This document shows positions 7,377 to 14,049 of a stretch of 19,161 nucleotides of DNA, one piece after another (the stretch's first letter is position 1; every line of letters starts with the position of its first letter). Under the pieces are notes generated by a model that was given only the letters and a program-made list of their open reading frames with translations, had not been told where the DNA came from and ran no database searches. This stretch comes from Dehalococcoidia bacterium SM23_28_2 (GTDB lineage Bacteria > Chloroflexota > Dehalococcoidia > SM23-28-2): positions 1 to 19,161 of the forward strand of contig LJUA01000032.1 in NCBI GenBank assembly GCA_001303545.1, given 5' to 3'. A program made the position numbers and the translations under genes.

Positions 7377-8531
7377 ATGAACATGGGTATTGCTCTGCGC
7401 CGTCCTCCCATTGCGCCGGCTGCTGTTGTGCTGGGAGCCCTGATGCTCCTGGGGTTCGTGGTGGCGCTGATCCGCTACGCAAGCGGCCTGGGTGCAATCA
7501 GCAACCTGAACGACAACTATGGCTGGGGCTTGTGGATCAGCTTCGATCTCCTTTGCGGAGTGGCGTTGGCGTCCGGCGCCTTTGTCACGACATCGATCGT
7601 CGTTCTTTTTGGCGGGGAGCGGTATCGGCCCCTGATTCGTCCAGCCATTCTCACCGGCTTCCTGGGCTACCTGATGGTGATCCTCGCCCTTCTGGTCGAC
7701 CTGGGCCGGCCGGAGCGAATCTGGTATCTGATAATCTTCTGGAACCACCACTCGGTGATGTTCGAGGTAGGCTGGTGCGTAATGCTGTACACCTTCGTGC
7801 TGGCCTTGGAGTTCAGCCCGCTGGTGTTCACGCGCTTAGGGCTGCAGCCGCCACATCGGCTCATCCACGCCTTCATCGTCCCGCTGGCCGTCGCGGGGGC
7901 AACGCTGTCCACCCTCCATCAGTCTTCCCTGGGCTCGCTGTATACTATCCTGCCTGACCAACTCGACAAGATCTGGTATACGCCATTATTACCGCTGATG
8001 TTCTGGTTAACGGCGGTGGCGGTGGGCCCGGCGATGGTGATCCTGGAGTCCACCATCAGTTCCAGGGTGTTCCGGCGAGGGCTGGAGCTGGACCTCCTTG
8101 GCGGCCTGGCCAGATGGATCCCCTTTATCCTGGCTGCCTACATCCTGGTCAAGTTCGGGGATCTCGCCGGCTCGGGTGAGCTCGACCTGCTGGTCGATTG
8201 GAACCTGGAGAGCGGCCTCTTCTGGCTGGAGGTCATGGGATTCGCGTTCCTGCCCATGGTGCTGTTCTCGCTCCCGGCCGTGAGGCAAAGCAACGCCTGG
8301 CTGTTGTTCAGCGCTCTTCTGGTGATCAGCGGGGTGATCCTCAGTCGCTTCGCGGTGAGTCTGATCGCCATTGGCAGGCCGGAGTTCGCCGCCTCCTACG
8401 TGCCGCACCCCCTGGAGTTCGCTGTTACTATCGGCATAATTGCTTGGGGCGTCGCCGTCTTCTGGTTCGCGGCGCGCTATCTGCCTCTATTCGTTAAGCA
8501 CACTCATAGTCCGGCTGGAGAGCAGGCGTAG
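7377..8531 (+). CDS. hybB: NrfD/HybB-type integral membrane quinone-reducing subunit
   Basis: A strongly hydrophobic protein of about 384 residues with roughly ten predicted membrane segments. Diagnostic blocks NDNYGWGLWISFDLLCGVAL and LSTLHQSSLGSLY are those of HybB, the membrane subunit of hydrogenase-2, in the NrfD/PsrC family. Members exchange electrons between periplasmic Fe-S proteins and the quinone pool without heme. Here it replaces the FdnI cytochrome b that partners FdnG/FdnH in E. coli. GGGAGG (7364-7369) lies seven bases before the ATG at 7377; a GTG at 7374 is a poorer start because of its spacing. It begins 20 bp after the Fe-S subunit, so the three form one formate:quinone oxidoreductase module. 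Confidence 0.93.
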   Translation: MNMGIALRRPPIAPAAVVLGALMLLGFVVALIRYASGLGAISNLNDNYGWGLWISFDLLCGVALASGAFVTTSIVVLFGGERYRPLIRPAILTGFLGYLMVILALLVDLGRPERIWYLIIFWNHHSVMFEVGWCVMLYTFVLALEFSPLVFTRLGLQPPHRLIHAFIVPLAVAGATLSTLHQSSLGSLYTILPDQLDKIWYTPLLPLMFWLTAVAVGPAMVILESTISSRVFRRGLELDLLGGLARWIPFILAAYILVKFGDLAGSGELDLLVDWNLESGLFWLEVMGFAFLPMVLFSLPAVRQSNAWLLFSALLVISGVILSRFAVSLIAIGRPEFAASYVPHPLEFAVTIGIIAWGVAVFWFAARYLPLFVKHTHSPAGEQA

Positions 8532-8590
8532 CCCACCACCGATAGCGGTTGGAAGTTGGCGGGAAGCTAGGACGGGTTGTGGAGGCTGCG

Positions 8591-9421
8591 GTGGTTGGTT
8601 ACGCCGAGATCGTCCAGGAGCTGCGCAGGCAGGCCGGCAAGCGGCCTGAGCTAGCTGACACCGTCGAACTCCACTGCGAAGTGCTCGAGGCCCAGGCCAG
8701 TGCTCGCATCCCGTCGGGCGGCGCGGCTCTGAGCGACGAAGAGGCCAGCGAGCGGCTTGAGAGAGGGCGTCCTCTGCTCTCTCCGGAATCCTTAAGCATC
8801 GATGGCCAGGCTCTGGGCGAGCTCTGTGACCGCATAGGCTCGCTCGTCGCCCAGCGTAGAGCGGATCTGGCCGAGGCTGTGGCGGCGATTCGCGCCTGGT
8901 TCGTCGATAAGCGAGACCAGATCGAGACGCTGGCCATGGGGTATCTCCGTGAGGGTCGGGTGCGTGACGGAGTGGAAGCGGGCCTCGACGGCAATCTGGT
9001 GGGCTTCATTTTCAACAACGCCATGCGGCCCTTCTTGCGGGCACAGGCACAGGCGCTCGCTTCTCGCGTTGACGACGCCGCATGGTATCGGGCGCGCTGC
9101 CCGATCTGCGGCGGCGAGCCGGACCTGGCCGCCCTGGAACGAGAGAGGGGGCGGCGGCGTCTCCTCTGCTCGCGCTGTGACAACGAGTGGGTGTTCCAGC
9201 GAATAGGCTGCCCGTTCTGCGGCAACGATGACCCTGGCAAACTGGCCTACTACTCGAGCGACGATCAGGTCTATCGCCTGAGCGTCTGCGAGCAGTGCCG
9301 CCGTTACCTCAAGACGATCGATCTGCGCCAGGCTCATGGAGAACGACTGCTGCCGGCGGAGCGCGTGCTTACGGTAGCCATGGACCTGGCGGCACGCGAA
9401 TCCGGCTATGGCGATGGGTAG
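8591..9421 (+). CDS. fdhE: FdhE formate dehydrogenase accessory protein
   Basis: A cytoplasmic maturation protein for Tat-exported formate dehydrogenases. E. coli FdhE is a rubredoxin-like iron protein that binds the catalytic subunit before export. With the GTG start at 8591 the protein has 276 residues. It carries four CxxC pairs in the family order: C170/173 (CPICGGEP), C193/196 (CSRC), C207/210 (CPFCG) and C233/236 (CEQCRRYLKTID). The N-terminal half is helical and less conserved. GGAGG (8581-8585) five bases upstream chooses the GTG at 8591. An in-frame TTG at 8549 would add 14 residues without a ribosome site. It lies 59 bp after the membrane subunit and 17 bp before the AOR gene, in the same probable operon. 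Confidence 0.92.
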   Translation: MVGYAEIVQELRRQAGKRPELADTVELHCEVLEAQASARIPSGGAALSDEEASERLERGRPLLSPESLSIDGQALGELCDRIGSLVAQRRADLAEAVAAIRAWFVDKRDQIETLAMGYLREGRVRDGVEAGLDGNLVGFIFNNAMRPFLRAQAQALASRVDDAAWYRARCPICGGEPDLAALERERGRRRLLCSRCDNEWVFQRIGCPFCGNDDPGKLAYYSSDDQVYRLSVCEQCRRYLKTIDLRQAHGERLLPAERVLTVAMDLAARESGYGDG

Positions 9422-9438
9422 GGGGTGGAGAGGCTACG

Positions 9439-11352
9439 ATGCTCTACGGCTATCACGGTAAGGTCCTGAAGGTAGACCTCTCCTCTCGCAGCTACGAGCT
9501 TCAGGAGCTGCCGGAGCGCACACTGAGCGATTTCATAGGCGGCGTGGGCCTGGCAACTCGCCTCCTGTACGAGCACGCTCCGCGAGGGTGCGAACCGCTG
9601 TCGCCCGGCAACCCGCTCGTCCTTGCTGCCAACCCTCTGGTGGACACGCCGGTGACGACCTCTGCCAAGTACGCGGTGGTGGCCAAGTCGCCATTGACCG
9701 GCTTCGTCGGTGATTCCATCTCCGGCAGTCATCTGGCGATAGAGCTAAAGCGAACAGGGGTGGATGCCCTGCTAGTAACGGGAGCTGCCGATGATCTGAC
9801 CTGCCTCGTGATCGACGACGGGCAGGTGCGGTTCCTGTCGGTCGACCATCTGGCGGGCAAGGGGACGAGGGAGACGGAGGAGGCGGTTCGCCGCCAATTC
9901 GGGCAGCACCTGCGGGTGGCCGCCATCGGCCCGGCGGGCGAGAACCTGGTGCGCTACGCCACCGTCAGCAACGACGGCCGTCACGCTGGCAGGACGGGCA
10001 ACGGAGCGGTGATGGGGGCCAAGCGGCTGAAGGCCATTGCCGTAGCCGGGAGCAAACGCGTCGGTGTGGCCAGACCGGCCGAACTGGAGGCGATTGTCCA
10101 GAGGCTGACGGAGCGCAGCCTCGGCCCGGCGACCGCCCGCTACCGGCGGGAAGGGACGTCGGCGAACCTTCTTCTCCTTCAGGGTCTGGCGGCCTTGCCA
10201 AGCCACAACTTCCGTCGCTCCACTTTTGAGCGAGCGGAGCAGATAAGCGGGAGGCAGCTCCAGCAGCGGCATCTGGCGGCAGTCTCCGGCTGCGCCTCCT
10301 GTGCTGTCGGCTGCACTCGTCTGTATCGGACGCTGAACGGCGGGTCGGCGGAGACCAGAGGGAGGCTTGAATACGAGACGCTGTTCGCTCTGGGCCCCCT
10401 GCTGGGCATCGATGATCCGAACGCCGTCATCCGCGCGGCCGCTCTCTGCGATCAGTTGGGGCTGGACACGATCAGCACTGGTGGCACGATCGCCTGGGCT
10501 ATCGAGTGCTTCGAGCGTGGCCTGCTCAGCCGTGGCGACACCGACGGACTGGACCTCAGGTTCGGCGATGGCTCCGCGCTCCTGCCGGCCATCGAGAAGA
10601 TCGCCCGCAGGGAGGGCCTTGGCAGCCTGCTGGCGGAAGGAAGCAAGCGGGCCGCTGCTCAGGTCGGCGGAGGCTCCGATCAATGGGCCATGCAGGTCAA
10701 AGGGCTGGAGATGCCGGGCTACGAGCCGAGGAGCCTGAAGACTGCGGCTCTCGGGCTGGCGATCGCCACCAGGGGGGCCTGCCATAACCGTTCGGCTGCC
10801 TATCAGGCGGATGTGGCGGAACTGGTGGATCGGTTCGAGGCGGACGAAAGTCGAGGACTCATTGTGGCAGAAGGGGAGGATCAGGAAGCGGTTCTGGACT
10901 CCCTGGCTCTGTGCAAGTTCATTCGAAGCTGCTTCGCCGATTTCTATGCTGAGACGGCCGATATCTACAATCTGGTCACCGGGTTCGATATCAGCGCTGA
11001 AGCTCTGCGGCGGGCCGGCGAGAGGATCGTCAATCTCAGGAAGGCGTTCAACATCCGAGAGGGGTGGCAACGGGAGGACGACACTCTTCCCCCACGCATC
11101 CTGGCCGATGCGCTGCCCAGCGGCGCAGCCCGAGGGGTAGGTCTCACCGAGGCGGAGCTGGACCTGATGGTCGCTGCCTACTATCGAGCGCGGGGATGGA
11201 CAGCGGACGGCCTGATCCCGGAGGCAAAGCTGCAGGAGCTGGGCCTGTGGGAGCTGGTGGGGCCGGATGCGCCGGGCCACAGGCGGGCGGAGTCGCCAGT
11301 GGCTCCTGGGAATCCGAGGACATGGGCAGTTCGATTCAGGTCAGCGGTGTGA
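9439..11352 (+). CDS. aor: Aldehyde:ferredoxin oxidoreductase family protein (tungsten bis-pterin enzyme)
   Basis: A 637-residue member of the AOR family, which oxidises aldehydes or reduces carboxylic acids at a tungsten bis-pterin site using a 4Fe-4S cluster and ferredoxin. The N-terminal pterin domain opens with YHGKVLKVDLSSR and includes KSPLTGFVGDSISG and GRTGNGAVMGAKRLKAIAVA. The cluster ligands appear as C285-x2-C288-x3-C292 and C492 (ALCKF), nearly the same numbering I recall for Pyrococcus furiosus AOR (288, 291, 295, 494). GLDTISTGGTIAWAIECFERG is another hallmark. The ATG at 9439 is preceded by GGAGAGG; the frame is open further upstream over the end of fdhE, but family alignment begins at 9439. 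Its substrate is unknown. No signal peptide, so cytoplasmic. It overlaps mobA and follows fdhE by 17 bp. Confidence 0.94.
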   Translation: MLYGYHGKVLKVDLSSRSYELQELPERTLSDFIGGVGLATRLLYEHAPRGCEPLSPGNPLVLAANPLVDTPVTTSAKYAVVAKSPLTGFVGDSISGSHLAIELKRTGVDALLVTGAADDLTCLVIDDGQVRFLSVDHLAGKGTRETEEAVRRQFGQHLRVAAIGPAGENLVRYATVSNDGRHAGRTGNGAVMGAKRLKAIAVAGSKRVGVARPAELEAIVQRLTERSLGPATARYRREGTSANLLLLQGLAALPSHNFRRSTFERAEQISGRQLQQRHLAAVSGCASCAVGCTRLYRTLNGGSAETRGRLEYETLFALGPLLGIDDPNAVIRAAALCDQLGLDTISTGGTIAWAIECFERGLLSRGDTDGLDLRFGDGSALLPAIEKIARREGLGSLLAEGSKRAAAQVGGGSDQWAMQVKGLEMPGYEPRSLKTAALGLAIATRGACHNRSAAYQADVAELVDRFEADESRGLIVAEGEDQEAVLDSLALCKFIRSCFADFYAETADIYNLVTGFDISAEALRRAGERIVNLRKAFNIREGWQREDDTLPPRILADALPSGAARGVGLTEAELDLMVAAYYRARGWTADGLIPEAKLQELGLWELVGPDAPGHRRAESPVAPGNPRTWAVRFRSAV

Positions 11353-12011
11353 TCCTGGCCGGCGGCGTCAGCCGGCGCCTGGAAAGGAACAAGGCGCTGG
11401 AGCGTATCGGCGGTAGGCCCCTCATCGAGCGAGTGATAGATAGGGTTGCTCCTCTGACAAGCGAGGTGCTGGTAGTCGTGGGCTCGCCGGAGCAGGCGGC
11501 GTCCTTGGCTCTGCCGCCCGAGGTGCGGGTGGTGAGCGACCGCTACCCCGACCGAGGATCGCTGGGGGGCATCTTCAGCGGCGTTGACGCCTCCGCCGAG
11601 CCGTGGAGCCTGGTCGTGGCCTGTGATATGCCCTTCCTGAACCCTGAGCTTCTGTGCTATCTGATGGAGGAAAGCAGCGACGTGGACGCGGTGATCCCTC
11701 GCCTGGGGGATAAGCCTGAACCCCTTCACGCGCTGTACTCCAAGGCCTGCCTCGGCCCCATGGAGCGGATGGTGCAGGCGGGCGAGCTTAAGATCGCTCC
11801 CTTGTTCGAGGCGGTCAGAGTGCGCTACGTGGGCGAAGAGACGATCGACCGCATCGACCCACGCCACCTTAGCTTCTTCAACATCAACACGGAGGCCGAC
11901 CTAGAGGAGGCCCACAGACTGCTGGGGGAGGTCGGCTGCTGCAGGGCGACGCTTGATCCAGACGTCGGTGGCGCCGATAATCTCTCTAGGGCCTCTCACT
12001 TGAGGGGTTAG
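11322..12011 (+). CDS. mobA: Molybdenum cofactor guanylyltransferase MobA
   Basis: A 229-residue nucleotidyltransferase that links GMP from GTP to molybdopterin, giving the guanine dinucleotide cofactor needed by the formate dehydrogenase. The GTP-binding signature is ILAGGVSRRLERNKALERIGG (residues 11-31, here shortened: LAGG, SRR, NK). The Mg-binding CDMPFL contains D102, and RGSLGGIFSG is also typical. The start at 11322 lies inside the end of the AOR gene (31-bp overlap). GAGG is only two bases upstream, so translation is probably coupled. A GTG at 11349 is another possible start but would cut close to the nucleotide loop. The protein has a tail of about 25 residues beyond the usual end, including a CC pair, whose coding DNA contains the promoter proposed for the next operon. 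Confidence 0.9.
   Translation: MGSSIQVSGVILAGGVSRRLERNKALERIGGRPLIERVIDRVAPLTSEVLVVVGSPEQAASLALPPEVRVVSDRYPDRGSLGGIFSGVDASAEPWSLVVACDMPFLNPELLCYLMEESSDVDAVIPRLGDKPEPLHALYSKACLGPMERMVQAGELKIAPLFEAVRVRYVGEETIDRIDPRHLSFFNINTEADLEEAHRLLGEVGCCRATLDPDVGGADNLSRASHLRG
11953..11981 (+). promoter_or_regulatory. Putative promoter of the selenium cassette inside the mobA 3' end
   Basis: TTGATC (11953-11958), a 17-bp spacer and GATAAT (11976-11981) make a fair sigma70 promoter. The transcript would start near 11988 and have a leader of about 370 nt before yedE. Confidence 0.45.
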
Positions 12012-12026
12012 TTCTAGGCAAGAGGG

Positions 12027-12074
12027 AAGGAGGTGAGAGCGATGACGATGGTCCCGCGACAACGCTTCGTCTGA
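12027..12074 (+). CDS. Leader minigene, 10 codons then UGA, with perfect Shine-Dalgarno
   Basis: AAGGAGGTGA (12027-12036) is fully complementary to the usual 3' end of 16S rRNA and is followed five bases later by ATG at 12042. The frame reads MTMVPRQRFV and then TGA at 12072-12074. If that UGA were decoded, the frame would continue for 27 more residues to a TAG at 12156-12158. No similarity to a known protein is recognised. Such a strong ribosome site on so short a frame, upstream of a selenium operon and hairpins, suggests a regulatory leader peptide. It could instead be a gene relic. Confidence 0.4.
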   Translation, partial: KEVRAMTMVPRQRFV

Positions 12075-12077
12075 GGC

Positions 12078-12090
12078 GGCGCTGAGCGCC
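12078..12090 (+). other. Small hairpin after minigene UGA
   Basis: GGCGC (12078-12082) and GCGCC (12086-12090) pair around the loop TGA, beginning three bases after the minigene stop. Confidence 0.35.
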
Positions 12091-12098
12091 CGGCGGGC

Positions 12099-12119
12099 CT
12101 GGCGCAGGTTCTGCGCCAG
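12099..12119 (+). promoter_or_regulatory. SECIS-like hairpin in selenium cassette leader
   Basis: CTGGCGCAG (12099-12107) pairs perfectly over 9 bp with CTGCGCCAG (12111-12119) around the loop GTT. The tip GCAGGUUCUGC closely resembles the GCAGGUCUGC tip I recall from the E. coli fdhF SECIS. The loop starts 34 nt after the minigene UGA, farther than the usual 19 or so. No T tract follows, so it is unlikely to be an intrinsic terminator. Confidence 0.45.
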
Positions 12120-12271
12120 TCATCTGCTCGAGTAGCCTCTGTTCCCATCGTGGCCTAGCTGTCGCCTCCACTCCGAAGACACAACCTCTTCAGAGCCGGG
12201 CACACCTTAGCAGGGTGATGGCCTGAGGCTTCTCGAGATCCCGCCCAGCGCCAGGTATTGGGCTCATCGTA

Positions 12272-12340
12272 TGCCTGGCATGGGTATGGAGACAGGCTCT
12301 ATTCCTCACCAGCGGACGATGGTGTCCACTTGCCTGGCAT
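12272..12340 (+). repeat. Two copies of TGCCTGGCAT upstream of yedE
   Basis: The identical 10-mer TGCCTGGCAT occurs at 12272-12281 and 12331-12340. Each copy is a small palindrome (TGCC-T-GGCA). They may be binding sites or chance. Confidence 0.3.
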
Positions 12341-12361
12341 CTCTGAGAGGGGAAATCGGTA

Positions 12362-13555
12362 GTGACCGACTATTTATCCAAACTGAACAGCTTCTTCGCC
12401 TCACGCTGGGGGATCATCTTTACGGGAGCTGTCATCGGGATCCTCGCCCCGTTGCTGGTGTACTGGGGCAACCCCAAGAACATGGGCATCTGTGTCGCTT
12501 GCTTCGAGCGCGACATCAGCGGAGCCCTCGGCCTGCACAGAGCGAGTGCCGTCCAGTACATACGGCCGGAGATAATCGGTTTTGTGCTGGGGGCGCTCCT
12601 GGCCGCGGTCGCGTTCCGAGAGTTCAGGCCGCGCGCCGGTTCGGCGCCGATCGTCCGCTTTGCCCTCGGCGTGTTCGCCATGATCGGGGCGCTGGTGTTC
12701 CTGGGCTGTCCCTGGCGTGCCCTGCTTCGCCTGGCGGGCGGCGACCTGAACGCCATCCTGGGCCTATCGGGACTGGTGGTCGGCGTGGCCCTGGGGGCGT
12801 TCTTCATCCGCGGCGGCTACAACCTGGGCCGCGCCCAGCGCGCTCCCCTCGTCATCGGCTTGATGCTGCCGGCGGCCATGATCGGCCTGCTGCTGCTTGT
12901 CGTCTTCACGCCTGAGTTCGGGCGGGACGCCGACGGCAACCCCATCGGGCCCATATTCAAGAGCATCGCGGGGCCGGGGGCGCTGCACGCTGCGATGGCG
13001 ATATCGCTGGTGGTGGGAATAGCGGTGGGTGTGCTGGCGCAGCGCACTCGCTTCTGCACCATGGGCGCCATCCGCGATGTCGTCCTGGTCAGGGATACCC
13101 ATCTGCTGAGCGGAGTCCTCGCCCTGCTGGCCGCGGCAGTGGTCACCAATGCCGTGATCAGCGGCTTTACCAATGAGGATCTGCTGAACCTTGGCTTCGC
13201 CGACCAGCCGGTGGCCCACGATAACCACTTGTGGAACTTCATGGGGATGGTGCTTGCCGGGCTGTGTTTCGCGCTTGCCGGGGGGTGTCCTGGTAGGCAG
13301 CTCTTCATGTCTGGCGAGGGTGACGGCGACGCGGCGGTGTTCGTGCTGGGCATGTTCACCGGCGCGGCCTTCGCCCACAACTTCAGCCTCGCCAGCTCGC
13401 CGACCGGCGTCAGCCCGTACGGGCCGGAGGCGGTGGTTATCGGCCTGGTGGTGGCGGCAACTATCGGCTTTGCGGCGATGGACAAAGCGTGGCTGGCGGC
13501 CTGGTGGAAGAGGGCTTTCCCCAGGGCAGAGACGGCCGCTGCGGACGAGGCCTAG
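12362..13555 (+). CDS. yedE: Seleno-type YedE membrane transporter (YeeE/YedE family)
   Basis: A 397-residue polytopic membrane protein of the YeeE/YedE sulfur/selenium transport family. It fits the branch associated with selenium metabolism, to which the formate dehydrogenase-linked FdhT also belongs. Key blocks are GNPKNMGICVACFERD (C44, C47), YIRPEIIGFVLGA, LVFLGCPWRALLRLAGGDLN (C116), QRTRFCTMGAIRD and GGCPGRQLFMSGEGDGDA (C309). The paired GCPxR motifs mark the two-fold pseudo-repeat; cysteines of this kind are thought to pass the chalcogen across the membrane in family members. About ten membrane segments are expected. The GTG start at 12362 follows GAGAGGGG at a normal distance. It is the first gene of a five-frame cassette and lies directly after an operon encoding a selenoenzyme, so selenium uptake for Sec synthesis is the likely role. 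Confidence 0.92.
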   Translation: MTDYLSKLNSFFASRWGIIFTGAVIGILAPLLVYWGNPKNMGICVACFERDISGALGLHRASAVQYIRPEIIGFVLGALLAAVAFREFRPRAGSAPIVRFALGVFAMIGALVFLGCPWRALLRLAGGDLNAILGLSGLVVGVALGAFFIRGGYNLGRAQRAPLVIGLMLPAAMIGLLLLVVFTPEFGRDADGNPIGPIFKSIAGPGALHAAMAISLVVGIAVGVLAQRTRFCTMGAIRDVVLVRDTHLLSGVLALLAAAVVTNAVISGFTNEDLLNLGFADQPVAHDNHLWNFMGMVLAGLCFALAGGCPGRQLFMSGEGDGDAAVFVLGMFTGAAFAHNFSLASSPTGVSPYGPEAVVIGLVVAATIGFAAMDKAWLAAWWKRAFPRAETAAADEA

Positions 13556-13568
13556 GGGGTGGGCTGCT

Positions 13569-13862
13569 ATGGCGTTTCTAAGACGAAAGAAGCCCTCCTC
13601 TGAAGGCGGAGGGCTGGTGCTCTTCGAGGACGTACAGGATGCGATGACGGCGGAGAAGGTGCTCAGGAAGGCAGGCTACGCCGTCAAGCTCGTTGCTCCA
13701 CCGCCGGAGTTGCGCAGAGGCTGTGACCTAGCGCTGGAGATAAACCTGGTGGAGCAGCCCGGCATCGAGCGGGCGCTGAAGGAGAAGGATGCCGCGTATG
13801 TCAGCGTTGCTCCCCTTAGGGTTGGCACTTCGGAGCTACTGGAGATCCTTCGACAAGGCTAG
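13569..13862 (+). CDS. DUF3343-like putative Se/S carrier small protein
   Basis: A 97-residue soluble protein. After a basic N-terminus, GLVLFEDVQDAMTAEKVLRKAGYAVKLVAPPPELRRGCDLALEINL resembles the DUF3343 family, small proteins often encoded with selenium and sulfur transfer genes and with one conserved cysteine (here about C57). Biochemical role is not established. The ATG at 13569 follows a G-rich ribosome site and starts 13 bp after yedE. The stop TAG at 13860-13862 comes just after ELLEILRQG. The next reading frame, in +1, continues with a conserved-looking segment, so this may be the first half of a longer protein (see the findings). The family call rests on pattern memory and is moderate. 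Confidence 0.65.
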   Translation: MAFLRRKKPSSEGGGLVLFEDVQDAMTAEKVLRKAGYAVKLVAPPPELRRGCDLALEINLVEQPGIERALKEKDAAYVSVAPLRVGTSELLEILRQG

Positions 13863-14049
13863 CGGGGTCATTGTCAACGTCTCAGGCGGAGGCTGCCCCG
13901 ATATCCCCTTCCTGCACTCCGAGCTGATCGACAGGAGGCTCAGCGATGTCGCGCGGCCGAGGGATATCGGCTTCACCCTCTGTGCCCTGATGTTGGACCG
14001 AGCGCTCGAAGAGTGCCTGGCCCTCTGGCAGGGAGGTGAGCAGCGATGA
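13789..14049 (+). CDS. Short ORF with GGGCPDIP motif, possible frameshifted 3' half of the preceding gene
   Basis: The frame from ATG 13789 to TGA 14047-14049 encodes 86 residues, but its first 20 or so overlap the preceding gene out of frame and look like noise. The plausible part begins near FDKASGVIVNVSGGGCPDIP and continues to DIGFTLCALMLDRALEECLALW, with two notable cysteines. There is no good ribosome site or start codon near the end of the upstream gene. Continuous translation would need a +1 shift near ATC-CTT-CGA (about 13845). It ends in an ATGA overlap with the next gene, so the 3' end is clearly part of the operon. I do not recognise the domain. It could be an independent small gene, a programmed frameshift product or a damaged or mis-sequenced gene. 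Confidence 0.5.
   Translation: MPRMSALLPLGLALRSYWRSFDKASGVIVNVSGGGCPDIPFLHSELIDRRLSDVARPRDIGFTLCALMLDRALEECLALWQGGEQR

Larger units (their letters stand above)
12012..12361 (+). other. Leader region of the selenium cassette
   Basis: These 350 bp between mobA and yedE hold no ordinary gene. The left half has a minigene with a perfect ribosome site, two tight hairpins and a SECIS-like tip. The right half has two copies of TGCCTGGCAT 59 bp apart and a ribosome site (GAGAGGGG) for yedE. A longer frame over 12271-12915 is a shadow of yedE. No terminator with a T tract is visible. Confidence 0.6.

Noticed and set aside
9772..11280. 502-codon open frame on the minus strand
   Set aside because: It is the antisense of the AOR gene. 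High GC at third positions opens long shadow frames, and no protein motif is visible.
11064..11321. N-terminal extension of mobA
   Set aside because: It overlaps the AOR coding sequence out of frame, is low-complexity Gly/Arg/Ala-rich, and MobA similarity begins only after 11322.
12078..12120. Intrinsic terminator for the formate dehydrogenase operon
   Set aside because: The hairpins are strong but no T tract follows either of them.
12271..12915. 214-codon plus-strand frame
   Set aside because: It overlaps yedE in another frame, and yedE has strong family motifs throughout.
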